A DNA stretch of 64,000 bases from Cryptomeria japonica (GCF_030272615.1 NC_081412.1:344779870-344843869), one strand, 5' to 3'; shown: positions 48,162 to 59,501, numbered from the stretch's first letter. The notes: a model not told the origin generated them from the letters alone. Program-made: numbers and translations.

Positions 48162-49178
48162 ATGGAAAACTTGAGAAAGCAATTGGAAACAGGTCATACA
48201 GACTATGATGCAGAAAAAGTGAAGAATATCAAACTTGAGGATGATCTGAAAGCTACTCAAGATATTATTCAAGCACTTCAAGAGAATTTTACTATTGCAA
48301 GGAACAAGAGGAGAGAACTTTGTGAAAAGATGCAGAATGAGGAAAATGAAAAGGAAACTCTTAATGATTTGGTAAACAAGCTAAGACAAGAAATCAGTAC
48401 AACAAAGAATGAGATGCAAGATATGACTATGAGATTCTGTAAAGAAATTGAAGACAGAAATAAGAATGAAGAAGACTTGGTTAGAAGACTAAATGATGCT
48501 GGAAATGAAAACACAAGACTCAGTCATGAAAATGAAATGTTGAAGACAGATCTTATGCACACACAAAATGACAGAACTGAACTCATGAGACAAAAAGGAA
48601 TCTTGGAGAATGAACTAACTACTGCAAATCAACACAAGGAGAAATTCAAGAAAAGTTCAGAAGGACTTGGTGACAAGCTGAAGAATCAGAAACCTAATGG
48701 TGATACAAATGGCCTTGGCTTTGAAGTTGGTGAAAGCTCCAGTACTGCAAACAATCGTGATCATAGCAAACCGGTAAGACAACCTACTACTTACAAATTT
48801 AATGGCAAATGCTTTAACTGTAACAAGTATGGTCATAGAGAAAATCAGTGTAGATCTAGAAATTATCAGAATACTAATACACCCACCAGTCAATGTTCTA
48901 AATGTACCAAAGTTGGTCATAATTCAGAGAATTGCATAATGAATGTAAGATGTTATATTTGTGGAGGATTTGGACACTTATCTAATCAATGCAGAACACA
49001 TACCGGAATAGGATATGGGAAAGCTATTCAAAAGAACAATGTGACTTGTTATGCCTGTAACAAAATTGGACATATTGCAAAATTTTGTAGAAGTAAGGCA
49101 TCACCAGCAGATAACAAAGGTCCTAGTTTGAAAGGTAAAGAAAAGGTTGAAGAGGTAAAGAAAGAATTCTCAAAATAA
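48162..49178 (+). CDS. Element B ORF1: intact coiled-coil, four-zinc-knuckle protein
   Basis: An uninterrupted 338-residue frame from ATG 48162 (MENLRKQLETGHTD); this start is conserved in element A. Residues 1 to about 175 are a Lys/Glu-rich coiled coil. Four CCHC zinc knuckles follow: CFNCNKYGHRENQC (about 217), CSKCTKVGHNSENC (about 245), CYICGGFGHLSNQC (about 264) and CYACNKIGHIAKFC (about 296), then a Lys-rich tail. Such knuckles bind nucleic acid in retrotransposon gag, so this is probably the RNA-packaging protein. The copia capsid domain is missing. It is the only full-length open gene in the window, although B's ORF2 is broken. Confidence 0.9.
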   Translation: MENLRKQLETGHTDYDAEKVKNIKLEDDLKATQDIIQALQENFTIARNKRRELCEKMQNEENEKETLNDLVNKLRQEISTTKNEMQDMTMRFCKEIEDRNKNEEDLVRRLNDAGNENTRLSHENEMLKTDLMHTQNDRTELMRQKGILENELTTANQHKEKFKKSSEGLGDKLKNQKPNGDTNGLGFEVGESSSTANNRDHSKPVRQPTTYKFNGKCFNCNKYGHRENQCRSRNYQNTNTPTSQCSKCTKVGHNSENCIMNVRCYICGGFGHLSNQCRTHTGIGYGKAIQKNNVTCYACNKIGHIAKFCRSKASPADNKGPSLKGKEKVEEVKKEFSK

Positions 49179-49579
49179 TGGATCAGAAAGTCAGATCTGA
49201 ATGTTGATGGGAATACTCCTCCACCGATAGAACAGAGTAACACTCCACCGGCAGGAGACTCTTCATCTAACTGAAGAAAAATCCTTTGGGAGTTTAGCAA
49301 CAAAATGAAAAACTTGCTATTATTCCCTCAGTTGATGGTGAGAAGTTGAAATTACTTCTATACTGGCAAATGAGTTAAGTTGTGACTTAACCGACAAGCA
49401 TTAAATATGGTATTTGGAGAAAATAACACTATAAAGAAAAAATTTTGGCTCATTTTTAATTCACCAAGCATTCAAATTTAAGAGAGCATGAAAATTCCCG
49501 AGCGAAGGCATTATAAGTGAAGAAGTGAAGAAATCCATCAAAGCATTCATCCCTAAGGCAGATTGAGGTATTTGTAGCC
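49179..49579 (+). other. Element B spacer between ORF1 and ORF2
   Basis: About 400 bp, non-coding, with CCACCG(A/G)(T/C)A and CCACCGGCAGG phrases near 49220-49260. ORF2 begins at the ATG in GCCATGGCATC. Confidence 0.6.
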
Positions 49580-52200
49580 ATGGCATCTTCATCCACTCCT
49601 AAATTTATTGCAAACCCTATTGTTGTTGAGGTTATTAAGTGCCCTAGACCCATTTTCAAACTGGTTCCTGAAATTGCAAAGAAAGATGATAGCATAGGTG
49701 CATTTTCTCAAATTCCTAAGGGAGTAGTATATGTTGAAGACCCTAGGATGTATATACATTGTCATATTGAGGAATTAGGTGATTATGAGATTAAAAATAT
49801 ATATAAGTCTGTGATTTGTGATGAATATGGAAATGTCAAGCCTAAACAAAAAATAGTGGAAACCTTAGGTTTTACTGAAATTCTTAGTATCCCGGATTTT
49901 CCCAAGGATATCATAAGGATTGTGTTAAGCAGGGTATATGGTGAATTTTTCTGGTTGGACTCAATTCATAAAATCACAAAAGAAGTCGTAAAAGTTGTAA
50001 CAGGGTTACCTTCCACCGGTAACAAACCTGACAAAACAAAGAAGGTCTCAAATGACACAGTGACAAACCTAACTAGTGCAACATTTGATAAAAGGTCTTT
50101 AAGGGTAAATTATGTAAAAGACATTAATGTCATATTTATCAATATGATCTTAGGTTATAAGGCTACACATGCAAATAGGTTAAATTCAGTTTCTAGCCCA
50201 TGTATCAAAAGTGCCTATGATATGGTCAATGATAATGCAAGAATAAATATATGTGAATGGCTTAAAGATGAGCTAATAGACAATTTGGGAAAGATTAAAG
50301 GAGATAAGAAAGGAACATTCAGATTTGGAAACTTACTTGTTTGTTTGATGTTGTACATAACCAAACAAGTACCCGGTATTGATGCTAGAGAGTTTGGTTT
50401 TGACATATCGGTAGGAAACCAACTGTTAGATTCATTAAGCAATATGGGAGAGAATAGGGAGAAAAACCTAAATGAGCATTTTCAAGCATTGAAGGCTCAA
50501 ATGAAAACTAGAGTAAGATTGTCACAAGCTATTATCGATAAGTATTAGAAAGAAATCTGTTTTGTGATCAAGAAAGATGAAATCTGGAAGGAGATAGTTA
50601 TCCCTAGAACTATTTGGGTAACTGAAATGGACTATGAAATAAATGACAACATCATAGAAACTTATGCAAAAGCCCTCCTTGAAGCTTCAAAGGAACCGAA
50701 AGAGAAAGTGTTTGGTAGTGTTGAAACAATAGAAAGTACTATTCAATCTAGGAAAAGGGTTAAGAAAGTTGAAGCAACTGTAAGAAAAGGAACCTGGCAG
50801 ACAAAGGCAATCAAGGAAGATGTTTTGAGACAAACTGGTATAAGTGAAAGTGAGTTGGAAGCACCTCAACCGAAAACTCATCTTTCATTGGTTGGAACTT
50901 CTTATGAGAATGATATACCGGCAGTATTTAAAAGGGTTGAAAGGAAAAGAAAACCCTCCCTGGTACCCTCTCCTACACCAAAAAGAACCAGACAAAAACA
51001 GCAGGCAGTAAGGCCTCCAGCAAAGAAAATGACTCCTAAGAAGAAGAAGGTGAAACAGACTATTGCTCCTCTAGACAAATTTCTTAGCGAAATTACAGAG
51101 GATGGTAAGTTGAAGAACATAAACAAAATATACAATACACTATCAGTTGATGATAAGGAAAGCATAGAGAACAGTGTAATTTTACACTTAGATAGATACA
51201 ACAAATTTTTTATGCAAATTGTTGATGAAATTCCAAATGATCTGTATAAGAGACTTGAAGCTAGAAGATTAGCCATTGTTGAGCTGGATAAGAAAATTAA
51301 GATTGAAAAATTACTTGCAGTGCATCCAATTAACTCACCTGATGAAATAGACAAATTAATCAGTGAAGCAAACCGGACAGTATTCTCCATTGCTCACCGG
51401 CATGTAGCACTAATGGTTGGTAGATTAAATGAAGTATCTAAGGAAATAGCAGATGCATGGGATATATTCTTTGTGGAAAAAGAAAAAGAGGAAGAATTAC
51501 TTAGGCCAAAAACTATCAAAGTATATCAAAAGGACAGAGATAAGGGGAAAGGTAAGGTAGGTGGACCACCAAGCCTAAAAATAACTGACAATGTGCCCCC
51601 ACCTCTTTCAAATACTCCACTGGTAGACACTACTGATAGACAACCGGCCACAGAGAGTATGGAAACTCTAGTAGAGGATACAAATCCTAATTCTGAAATT
51701 TTGTATACGGTAAATGTAGACACATAGGAAGTTAATGTTGTGGTTGATAGAGAAACCACTAAGGATAAGGTGAAAAATGTGACTACTAAGTCACTCGCTG
51801 TAGAGGTTGAGATGAACATAGAAAAACCTACACAGATAGAGCAACTGGCAGAGGATACCACGGAGAAACCGGTAGATACAACAGAAAAACCATCTGAAGA
51901 AGCGGCAAAAGAGAGTTCAGAGGTACAAACTGAGATTACATCTGAGAAACTGGCAGTTAAAAGCTCAGAGAAACCCTCTAAGACATAGATAGAGAAACCA
52001 AAATAGGTACAAGTTGAAGCATAGGTTCAGACAGACACAGTGCCACCGGCCCAAACTGAAAAGCAAAAACCTTTGTTTGTAGAAATGCAAACACAAGCTG
52101 ACCTACCAGAGGTCGAATCAAGTAAAGTAATTGCCACAACCGGTAACATGGCTATTATAAAGACTGTTGGACAAACATCTGGTACATCTATGGCATAATT
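49580..52200 (+). pseudogene. Element B ORF2, N-terminal 870 codons
   Basis: ATG at 49580 (MASSSTPKFIANP). One frame with in-frame stops at 50546, 51725, 51986 and a few beyond. Regions: a globular N-terminal part of about 320 residues (LGFTEILSIPDFP, GEFFWLDSIHKITKE, VVTGLPSTG, FRFGNLLVCLMLYIT); a segment with VIPRTIWVTEMDYEIND; a strongly basic, NLS-like stretch (KRKPSLVPSPTPKRTRQKQQ, KKMTPKKKKVKQ, residues about 455-495); a second folded-looking region (SDD/VDDKESIENSVILHLD, AHRHVALMVGRL); then a low-complexity Thr/Glu/Lys linker. I do not recognise the family. No RT, integrase, protease or transposase motif is present. The copia C insertion cuts it at 52200. Confidence 0.75.
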
Positions 52201-53262
52201 TGTTGGTATATTGGTATGGTTTTGTCATTGATGTCAACACCTACTAAACCTTATCAACTCTGGCACTTTAGAGAATCAGCAACATTCACCGGCAAGCAAA
52301 TGACTTATGCACAGTCACCAGTATCTGGTACACCAGCAGGGTATAATGATCACTGACACTTGGAAGAGCATGGAAAACACTTGGTTATGTTGAAGACATC
52401 GTTTGGACACTTTTTCTTGGAAAATCATTTATTAGCATATTCGTATTTGCATATTTGCTGTTACCGACAAATAGGTCCAGATTATACACTGACAAGTTTA
52501 TCTTTTCCAGATAAGCATGGCATGCTATGGAGATGACTTATTATTGTTTTAAATGCATTAAGCTGACATGTTGAATCGGTTATTGCATTGGGCATTAATT
52601 TATTTGTAAATTGATTTTATTGTAATATCTCTTAGAGCCAACCTACTAAAATTAGTCCTAGGTTATGATATAAATATAAGATCTTATTTGTAAGATCGGA
52701 TGTAGAATGCAAAGAAGAATTGTGTGAAGGTATATGCGAGATTAAGGAGAGATATACACATAGACATCATTTGAAGGTGAAGCAAGGTTTTTGTGAAAGC
52801 ATATCAGAACTACACTGGTACTGAATCCAGCATATGAAGATGCTATTTTGAGCAGTACATCCTTATTGGATTTAACCATCCAATTGTAGTCAATGTGACT
52901 CCTATTTTGTGTTTGAGTAGTGAGCTCTAGGCGCTTGGCCTTTCTACATGTGCAGACCCCATTTGTATACACTTACTATCTGTAGTAGTATCATCTAATT
53001 GTGGGTAAGGTTTCCCACCATAGTTTTTCCCTTTACAGGGTTTCCACGTACAAATATTGGTATTAAGTGTTGTGGATGACTTTGTCTTTTTGTTTCATGC
53101 ATTAATCTTTACCGGTATTGCAATTATCTAATAAAACTGTCCACCGATATAAAAGACTGGTTCATCGGTATCAAGCAGTAAGTTGGTTAAGTTGTTTTTG
53201 TTTTGAATTTATTTGACAACCGATTCACCCGCCCCCCTCTTAGTTGTCTCCAGGACCTAACA
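52201..53262 (+). repeat. Element C 5' LTR
   Basis: 1,062 bp, TGTTGGTATATTGGTATGGT... to GGACCTAACA. Hairpin GACAAC/GTTGTC at 53215-53248 with a C-rich loop. Confidence 0.95.
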
Positions 53263-53277
53263 ATTGGTATCAGAGCC
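53263..53277 (+). promoter_or_regulatory. Element C primer-binding site
   Basis: ATTGGTATCAGAGCC immediately after the LTR; initiator methionine tRNA type. Confidence 0.93.
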
Positions 53278-53318
53278 TAGTTCTCTTTTGTAGAAGTTTA
53301 ACAACTTGAAGAGATCCA

Positions 53319-54401
53319 ATGTCTACTAACTATTTCAGAAAGGACAGTCCTAAACTTGATGGAACCAACTATGGCATATGGAAGATCAGAATGGAGACAC
53401 ATTTAAATTGCATTGGAAAGGACATCTGGGATGTTACAAAGAATGGCTATACTGCTCCTACTCAAAGCCATCCTAATCCACATAACTTGTCTAAAGATGA
53501 AGAAAATGATTGCAAAGCAAGAGAAGCACTTTTGAGCGCATTAACAGATCAGCAAATCATGGGATTATCAGATAGATCAATTACTAAAGCTATTTGGGAT
53601 CATTTGGAAACACTGAATGAAGGAGGTTCCACAGTCAAAATTGCAAATCTTGAAAGCTTCCGGGTCAGGTATGAAGATCTGAAAATGGAAGAAGATGAAA
53701 GGATTTTTGCTTTTATGGAAAGAGTTAATGAAATTGTTTTGGGTATTAAATGTTGTGGAGGAACCTTAAGTGAAGATGAAATTGTTTTAAAAGTTTTAAG
53801 AGGATTGCCACCGGCATATAAAATGAAGGTCAGTGCTGTAAATGAGTTAAGAACAATGCCTAATACATCAGTAACTAGAGATACATTGATTGGAAAAATT
53901 TCAGCCTTTGAAATTGAGGAATTTGGTCCTGTTGCTACTATAAAGACAAATTTAGCCTTTAAAGCATCAACATCATCTGCATCATCATTTGACAAATCTG
54001 ATTGGAAAGCCTTTTATGTAAGAGAACTTGAAGAAAGCAGGAAAAAAAATGAAGAACTTAAAGAACTTGAAGCACTATTTGCAAGGAAAATGCCTAAAGG
54101 TCCAGTTGGAAGTAAGTATGAAGGTAAAGCACCCTTTAAATGTTTTAATTGTAATAAGATTGGTCATATGGCTTCAAGATGCCCTGATAGACATGCTAGA
54201 CTAAGAGAAGAAGCTAGAAGAACATACAAGCCTAACCCTGAATATCAGAGATACAGATTTAAGAAGAATAAAGATAAATCTTGTTATCTTGCTGATGAAG
54301 GAGTGACTGATGATTCTAATGAGGATCCAACAGAAAATGGATGGGTTTTTGTTGTTATAACAGAAGATCAACCGGCACCTACAATCCAACCGGTAGAATA
54401 G
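53319..54401 (+). CDS. Element C gag region (UBN2 plus zinc knuckle)
   Basis: ATG 53319 (MSTNYFRKDSPKLDGTNYGI) opens 360 codons ending at a TAG in frame with the following protease, so gag and pol were one polyprotein. Residues about 10-190 are the copia UBN2/DUF4219 gag domain (LDGTNYGIWKIRMETHL, FRVRYEDLKMEEDERIFAFM, EIVLKVLRGLPPAYK). A single CCHC knuckle, CFNCNKIGHMASRC, is at about 275-288. Unlike the gags of E and D it has only a short coiled coil and one knuckle. The frame itself is intact, but the element is defective downstream. Confidence 0.93.
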   Translation: MSTNYFRKDSPKLDGTNYGIWKIRMETHLNCIGKDIWDVTKNGYTAPTQSHPNPHNLSKDEENDCKAREALLSALTDQQIMGLSDRSITKAIWDHLETLNEGGSTVKIANLESFRVRYEDLKMEEDERIFAFMERVNEIVLGIKCCGGTLSEDEIVLKVLRGLPPAYKMKVSAVNELRTMPNTSVTRDTLIGKISAFEIEEFGPVATIKTNLAFKASTSSASSFDKSDWKAFYVRELEESRKKNEELKELEALFARKMPKGPVGSKYEGKAPFKCFNCNKIGHMASRCPDRHARLREEARRTYKPNPEYQRYRFKKNKDKSCYLADEGVTDDSNEDPTENGWVFVVITEDQPAPTIQPVE

Positions 54402-56458
54402 GCCTTGGAAGCTAAAATTGAAGTAAAGGATGAATGGATCATTGATTCAGGATGCTCACATCATATGACAGGTGATAAAGGTAATTTCCTGAACTTTCAA
54501 GAATATAATGGAGGTCTAGTGAGATTTGGAGATGATAAAGCTTGTCTGATCAAAGGTAAAGGTACAATATCTCTTGATGGTAAGCATAATACTGACAATG
54601 TTTACTATGTTTAAGGTTTAAAGCATAATCTTTTGAGTGTTGGTCAATTAGTTGAAAAAGGATTTCAGTTACAATTCAAAAATGGAAAATGCAAAATCAT
54701 GAATAGAACTGGTTTAAAAATTGCAACCGGTAATCAAACTAGAGGTAATATTTTTCATTTGAATAATAGTGAAAAGACATGCTTGATTACACATATTGAT
54801 GAAAGTTGGCTATGGAATAAGAGACTCTGTCATGTAAACTTTGATTGCATGGTGAAAATCAATACTACTAAGGCAGTTAGAGATTTACCTAAAATTGTCA
54901 AACCTCACAATACAGTATGTAAGGAATGTCAATTTGGAAAACAAGTTAGAAATACCTTTAAAAGTATTCCAGAAAAATCCAATAATGCTCTTGACTTAAT
55001 TCATACTGATTTATGTGGTCCAGCTAGAACCAAAAGCTTACAAGGTGATAGATATTTCATGCTAATCATTGATGACTATTCTAGAATGTGTTGGGTTACT
55101 TTTCTCAGAGAAAAATCAAAAGCACTTGGGAAGTTCAAACTGTTCAAAGCTATGGTAGAAAATGAAACCGGTAAGAAGATCAAATGTCTAAGATCAGATC
55201 AAGGAGGAGAATTTACATCTAAGGAATTTAATGCATTATGTGAAGTCAATGGAATCAGAAGATAGCTATCAGCACCTCGGACACCACAACAAAATGGAGT
55301 TGTTGAAAGAAAAAATAGAACTATCTTGGATGCCGCTAGAAGTATGTTATCAGAAGCAAACCTACCACATGTATATTGGAGAGAGGCAGTAAGTACAGCG
55401 GTCTATACATTCAACAAAGTTCACATCAAAGGTGAAACCGATAAGACCCCTCATGAACTATGGTTTGGTATTACTCCTACTCTTGAATATTTCAGAATAT
55501 TTGGAAGCAAATGCTATATTAGAAGAGATGAGTATATTGGGAAATTTTATCCTAGAAGTGATGAAGGAATATTTCTTGGTTATTCATCTAAGAGTAAAGC
55601 ATATAGATGTTTTAACAAAAGATTGCAGAAAATTGTTGAGAGTACAAATGTGAAGATTGATGAACAATTCAGAGAAACTTCAAGGTATATAGATTATGAA
55701 CCGGCAATAGAAATTATAGAAAATGAACCTACACTGAACCCACCGGTACAGAATGAAGATCCAGTTACACCGGTATCATCTGAAAATTCCACTGTGACTA
55801 AGGAACAACAGCAAACAAAGACACCCTAGTATGTAAGATTGAATCATTCTGAAGATCAGATAATTGGAAATAAGTATAAAGGAGTTATGACAAGAGGAAG
55901 ATTGGCAAATGAAGAGGTATGTCTTATTTCTCAAATTGAACCATCATCAGTTAATGAGTCATGTGAAGATAAATATTGGATTAAAGCTATGGAAGAAGAA
56001 TTAGAACAAATTGAGAAGAATAACACTTGGACATTAGTTCCCCAGCCTAAAGATAAAAATGTAATTGGAACCAAATGGGTATTCAGAAACAAACTTAATA
56101 AAGATGGTAAGGTTATTAGAAATAAAGAAAGACTAGTGTGTAAGGGATATTCTCAGAAAGAAGGAATTGATTATAATGAGACCTTTGCACCGGTAGCTAG
56201 AATTGAGGCAGTCAGATTATTTTTGGCTTTTGCAACACATAAGAACTACAAAGTATATCAAATGGATATTAAATGTGCATTTCTGAATGGAGATCTTGAA
56301 GAAGAAGTTTACATTGAACAACCTGATGGCTTTTCTTTGACAGATAACAAAGATATGGTTTGCAGGTTAAAGAAAGCTTTGTATGGATTGAAACAAGCTC
56401 CAAGAGCTTGGTATGCAATATTGGATAAGTATCTTTTGAAGATTGGTTTTTCTAAAGA
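54402..56458 (+). pseudogene. Element C pol: protease, integrase, RT N-terminal half
   Basis: Same frame as gag with stops at 54399, 54612, 55263 and 55827. Protease: WIIDSGCSHHMTGDKGN. Pre-integrase: WLWNKRLCHVNFD...CKECQFGK. Integrase: LIHTDLCGPARTKSL, FMLIIDDYSRMCWV, CLRSDQGGEFTSKE, PRTPQQNGVVERKNRTILD, with all catalytic acidic residues present. Linker: [102 protein letters not shown]. It breaks off after GFSK at about 56457. Confidence 0.93.
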
Positions 56459-57283
56459 TTTCACAGACTGATAAAGGTATATTCTTGAGTCAATCCAAGT
56501 ACTTAAAGGAGTTACTAAAGAAATTTGGGATGGAAAACTTTAAACCGGTAAGCACGCCTATGACTACAAATGACAAACTATCACTAAGGGATGAATCTAC
56601 ACCTGTTAATCCAACTAGGTACAAATCTATGATAGGAGGTTTACTATATTTGACATAGACCAGACCTGATATCATGAATGCAGTATGTATTGTTTCAAGA
56701 TTTTAGATTAATCCTAGAGAAAATCATGAATCAGCAATAAAAAGGATTTTCCAGTACTTGCAAGGCACTACAAATCTTGGATTATGGTATCCTAGAGATG
56801 AAAACTTTGAATTATGTGCATACACAGATGTAAATTGGGCAGGAGATGTGGATGATAGAAAAAGAACTACTGGCAGAGCATTTTTTTTTGGAAGCAGACT
56901 AGTTTCTTGGTTGAGTAAGAAACAAAGTTGTACATCCTTATCAACAACAGAATCAGAATATGTTGCAGCAACAACTAACTGTACACAGGTATTATGGCTT
57001 AAACAAATGTTGAAAGACATAAAGGTAAAATGCAAGGAACCTATAACTATCTATTGTGATAACATCACAGCAATTGATATATCTAATAATCCGGTACTAC
57101 ATTCTAAAACCAAACATGTTTCCATCAAACTAAATTTTCTACGGGAAAATGTTGAAGCAAAAGAAATAAAACTGGTTTGTGAATACTAAAGAGCAGATTG
57201 CAGATATTTTCACTAAACCTCTGCCTAAGGAGACTTTTGAATATCTTAGAGCATCTTGGGGTCATACCCCCACCAGTAGATAA
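56459..57283 (+). pseudogene. Element C pol: RT C-terminal end and RNase H
   Basis: Resumes in a different frame as [20 protein letters not shown], so about 60 codons between GFSK and ISQ are missing. In element E that interval carries the YV(D/N)DIIF catalytic box. Then come PVSTPM, YKSMIGGLLYLT, RNase H (LCAYTDVNWAGDVDDRKRTT, SWLSKKQSCTSLSTTESEYV, IYCDNITAIDISNNPVLHSK). After a frameshift near 57178 come TKEQIADIFTKPLPKE and a stop at 57281. Element C therefore cannot make active RT. Confidence 0.93.
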
Positions 57284-57629
57284 TTAGAGAGTTGATGTTT
57301 GTCATCAATCGGTAGAATTAACAGAGAAATATTTTACTTCGGCTATGATGAGGAAGCTACTTCTCAGGGGGAGTAGTTAGTATACTAAATTGGTTGGTAT
57401 TTTGTAATGAACTTGGTTTTGTAGTAACTTTGGCATTTGATGTCAAAGGGGGAGAGATTGGTATGGAAAAACTAAAGGAAACACATGTCACTCTCAAGGG
57501 GAGAGATTGTTACTTTGAGAAAGATTACTTATATTTTGGTAATTATTGGTATTTTGGTATTTGGCGTTTCTATTTTGGCACTTTGATGTTTTTCCATCTT
57601 GTGTTGCCATCAATGCCAAAATGGGAGAT
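57284..57629 (+). other. Element C 3' non-coding region and polypurine tract
   Basis: Contains three purine-rich AGGGGGAG/AAAGGGGGAG/AAGGGGAGAG runs (57367, 57446, 57497) besides the tract at the LTR border (GTTGCCATCAATGCCAAAA then TGGGAGATT, 57603-57629). The border tract has lost part of its G run (ATGGG). The arm 57603-57621 is complementary to 57649-57667 inside the LTR. Confidence 0.75.
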
Positions 57630-58702
57630 TGTTGGTATTTTGGTATGGTTTTGTCATTGATGTCAACATCTACTAAACCTTATCAACTCTGGCACTTTGG
57701 AGAATCAGCAACATTCATCAGCAAGCAAATGACTTATGCATAGTCACTGGTATCTGGTACATCGATCGGATATAATGATCACCGAAACTTGGAATGGCAT
57801 GGAAAACACTTGGTTATGTTGAAGACATCGTTTGGACACTTTGTCTTGGAAAACCATTTATTAGCATATTCGTATTTGCATATTTGTTGTTATGTGCAAA
57901 TAGGTCTAGGTTATACACCGGCAGGTTTATCTTTTCCAGATTAGCATGGCACGCTATGGAGATGACTTATTATTGTTGTAAATGCATTAAGCCGACATGT
58001 TGAATCGGTTATTGCATCGGGCATTAATTTATTTGTAAATTGATTTTATTGTAATATCTCTTAGAGCCGACCTACTAAAATTGGTCCTAGGTTATGATAT
58101 AAATGTAAGATCTTATTTGTAAGATTGGATGTGGAATGCGAAGAAGAATTGTGTGAAGGTATATGGGAGATTAAACAGAGCTATACACGCAGACATCATT
58201 TGAAGGTGAAGCAAGGTTTTTGTGAAAGCATATCAGAACTACACTGGTACTGAATCCAACATATGAAGATGCTATTTTGAGCAGTACATCCTTATTGGAT
58301 TTAACAATCCAATTGTAGTCAGTGTGACGCCTATTTTGTGTTTGAGTAGTGAGCTCTAGGTGCTTTTCCTTTCTACATGTGCAGACCCCATTTGTATACA
58401 CTTAATATCTGCAGTAGTATCATCTGATTGTGGGTAAGGTTTCCCGCCGTGGTTTTTCCCTTTACAGGGTTTCCACGTACAAATATTGGTATTAAGTGTT
58501 GTGGATGACTTTGTCTTTTTGTTTCATGCATTAATCTTTATCGGTATTGCAATTATCTAATAAAACTGTCCACCGGTATAAAAGACTGGTTCACCGGTAT
58601 TAAGTAGTAAGTTGGTTAAGTTGTTTTTGTTTTGAATTTATTTGACAACTAATTCACCCCCCCCCCCCCCCCCCGCCTCTCAGTTGTCTCCGGGACCTAA
58701 TA
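57630..58702 (+). repeat. Element C 3' LTR
   Basis: 1,073 bp, TGTTGGTATTTTGGTATGGT... to GGGACCTAATA (final CA changed to TA). It contains a C18 run at 58657-58674 in the loop of the LTR-end hairpin, against a broken C tract in the 5' LTR. Confidence 0.95.
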
Positions 58703-58707
58703 GAATT

Positions 58708-59501
58708 CAGACCTATAAATGTAACAAAGGTCTTGTTAGATTCAATAAAGAAGATCACAGAATGCAATGCACAAGCCTATAAGGCTATTGATGATACAAT
58801 TCCAATTCTTAAATTGATTGCACCAAAGTGCACAGTTGATAATAAGGATTCTTTAGGACAACTAGACACATTGTCCAAGTTCATCACCAGTAACTTATTG
58901 ACTATTGATCAAATAAATGAGGATACATTTAAGGAAAGGATGATAAAGAAAAAAGAGAAATTCTTTGAGGATATTGTAAATAAGAAAAAGGAGAAAATGG
59001 ATACTCTATTACCAACTTGGAGAAATAATTCTTGACTCCGAGAAACTGTACAGGGACACCTGTAAAATAAATATTTTGACAGAGGATCTTGACAAGGAGA
59101 TCAGCAAAGCACAAGATAAGATAAACAATATTGCTAACAATTTAATAGGTGCATTGGATTCATTTTTGGAGTTAGAGAAGAAGATTGCAGAGCAAGAAGA
59201 GAAAATCAAGAAACTAGAAAATGACAAATAGGGAATAAAGGATAAAGCAAAGGACTTGAAATGCAGACTTAGTCCAAGACTTGAATACCTTATTTCTTTG
59301 AGAAAAGAAATATCTGAGGCTCTGGTTCCCAGACTGAAGATACCGGAAGAACAAATGCACATACTCATCAGTACAGTGCGGAAAACTCAAGAGGCAATAA
59401 ACGACAGCAAAACATTCAGTAACGGTGATAAATTTAATTTTGACAGATATCTTTCAGATTGTAACCCACCGGTTACAAGAATCCAAGCAGGACTCCACTG
59501 A
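58708..59501 (+). pseudogene. Element B ORF2, C-terminal part
   Basis: Continues B ORF2 after element C: RPINVTKVLLDSIKKITECN, AIDDTIPILKLIAPKC, DSLGQLDTLSKFITSNLLTI, then a frameshift near 59030 and a coiled-coil region (DLDKEISKAQDKINNI, LELEKKIAEQEEKIKKLEND) ending GLH-stop at 59501. Element A keeps the same order over the same length. The family is unrecognised; the C-terminal coil suggests multimerisation. Confidence 0.75.

Larger units (their letters stand above)
52201..58702 (+). mobile_element. Ty1/copia retrotransposon C, nested in B ORF2
   Basis: 6.5 kb with LTRs 52201-53262 and 57630-58702. Flanks are TAATT and GAATT (4 of 5 match). Removing it rejoins the B ORF2 frame (A-x-F then RPINVTKV, compare DFRPIKVTNV in A). 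It encodes the complete copia domain order in essentially one frame, but has four stops, a deletion removing the RT catalytic motif and a late frameshift. Hand count gives about 6-7% LTR divergence. Confidence 0.95.

Noticed and set aside
48162-49178. Host zinc-finger (CCHC) gene
   Set aside because: It sits between a primer-binding site and ORF2 inside a bounded LTR element, and has a homologue at the same place in element A.
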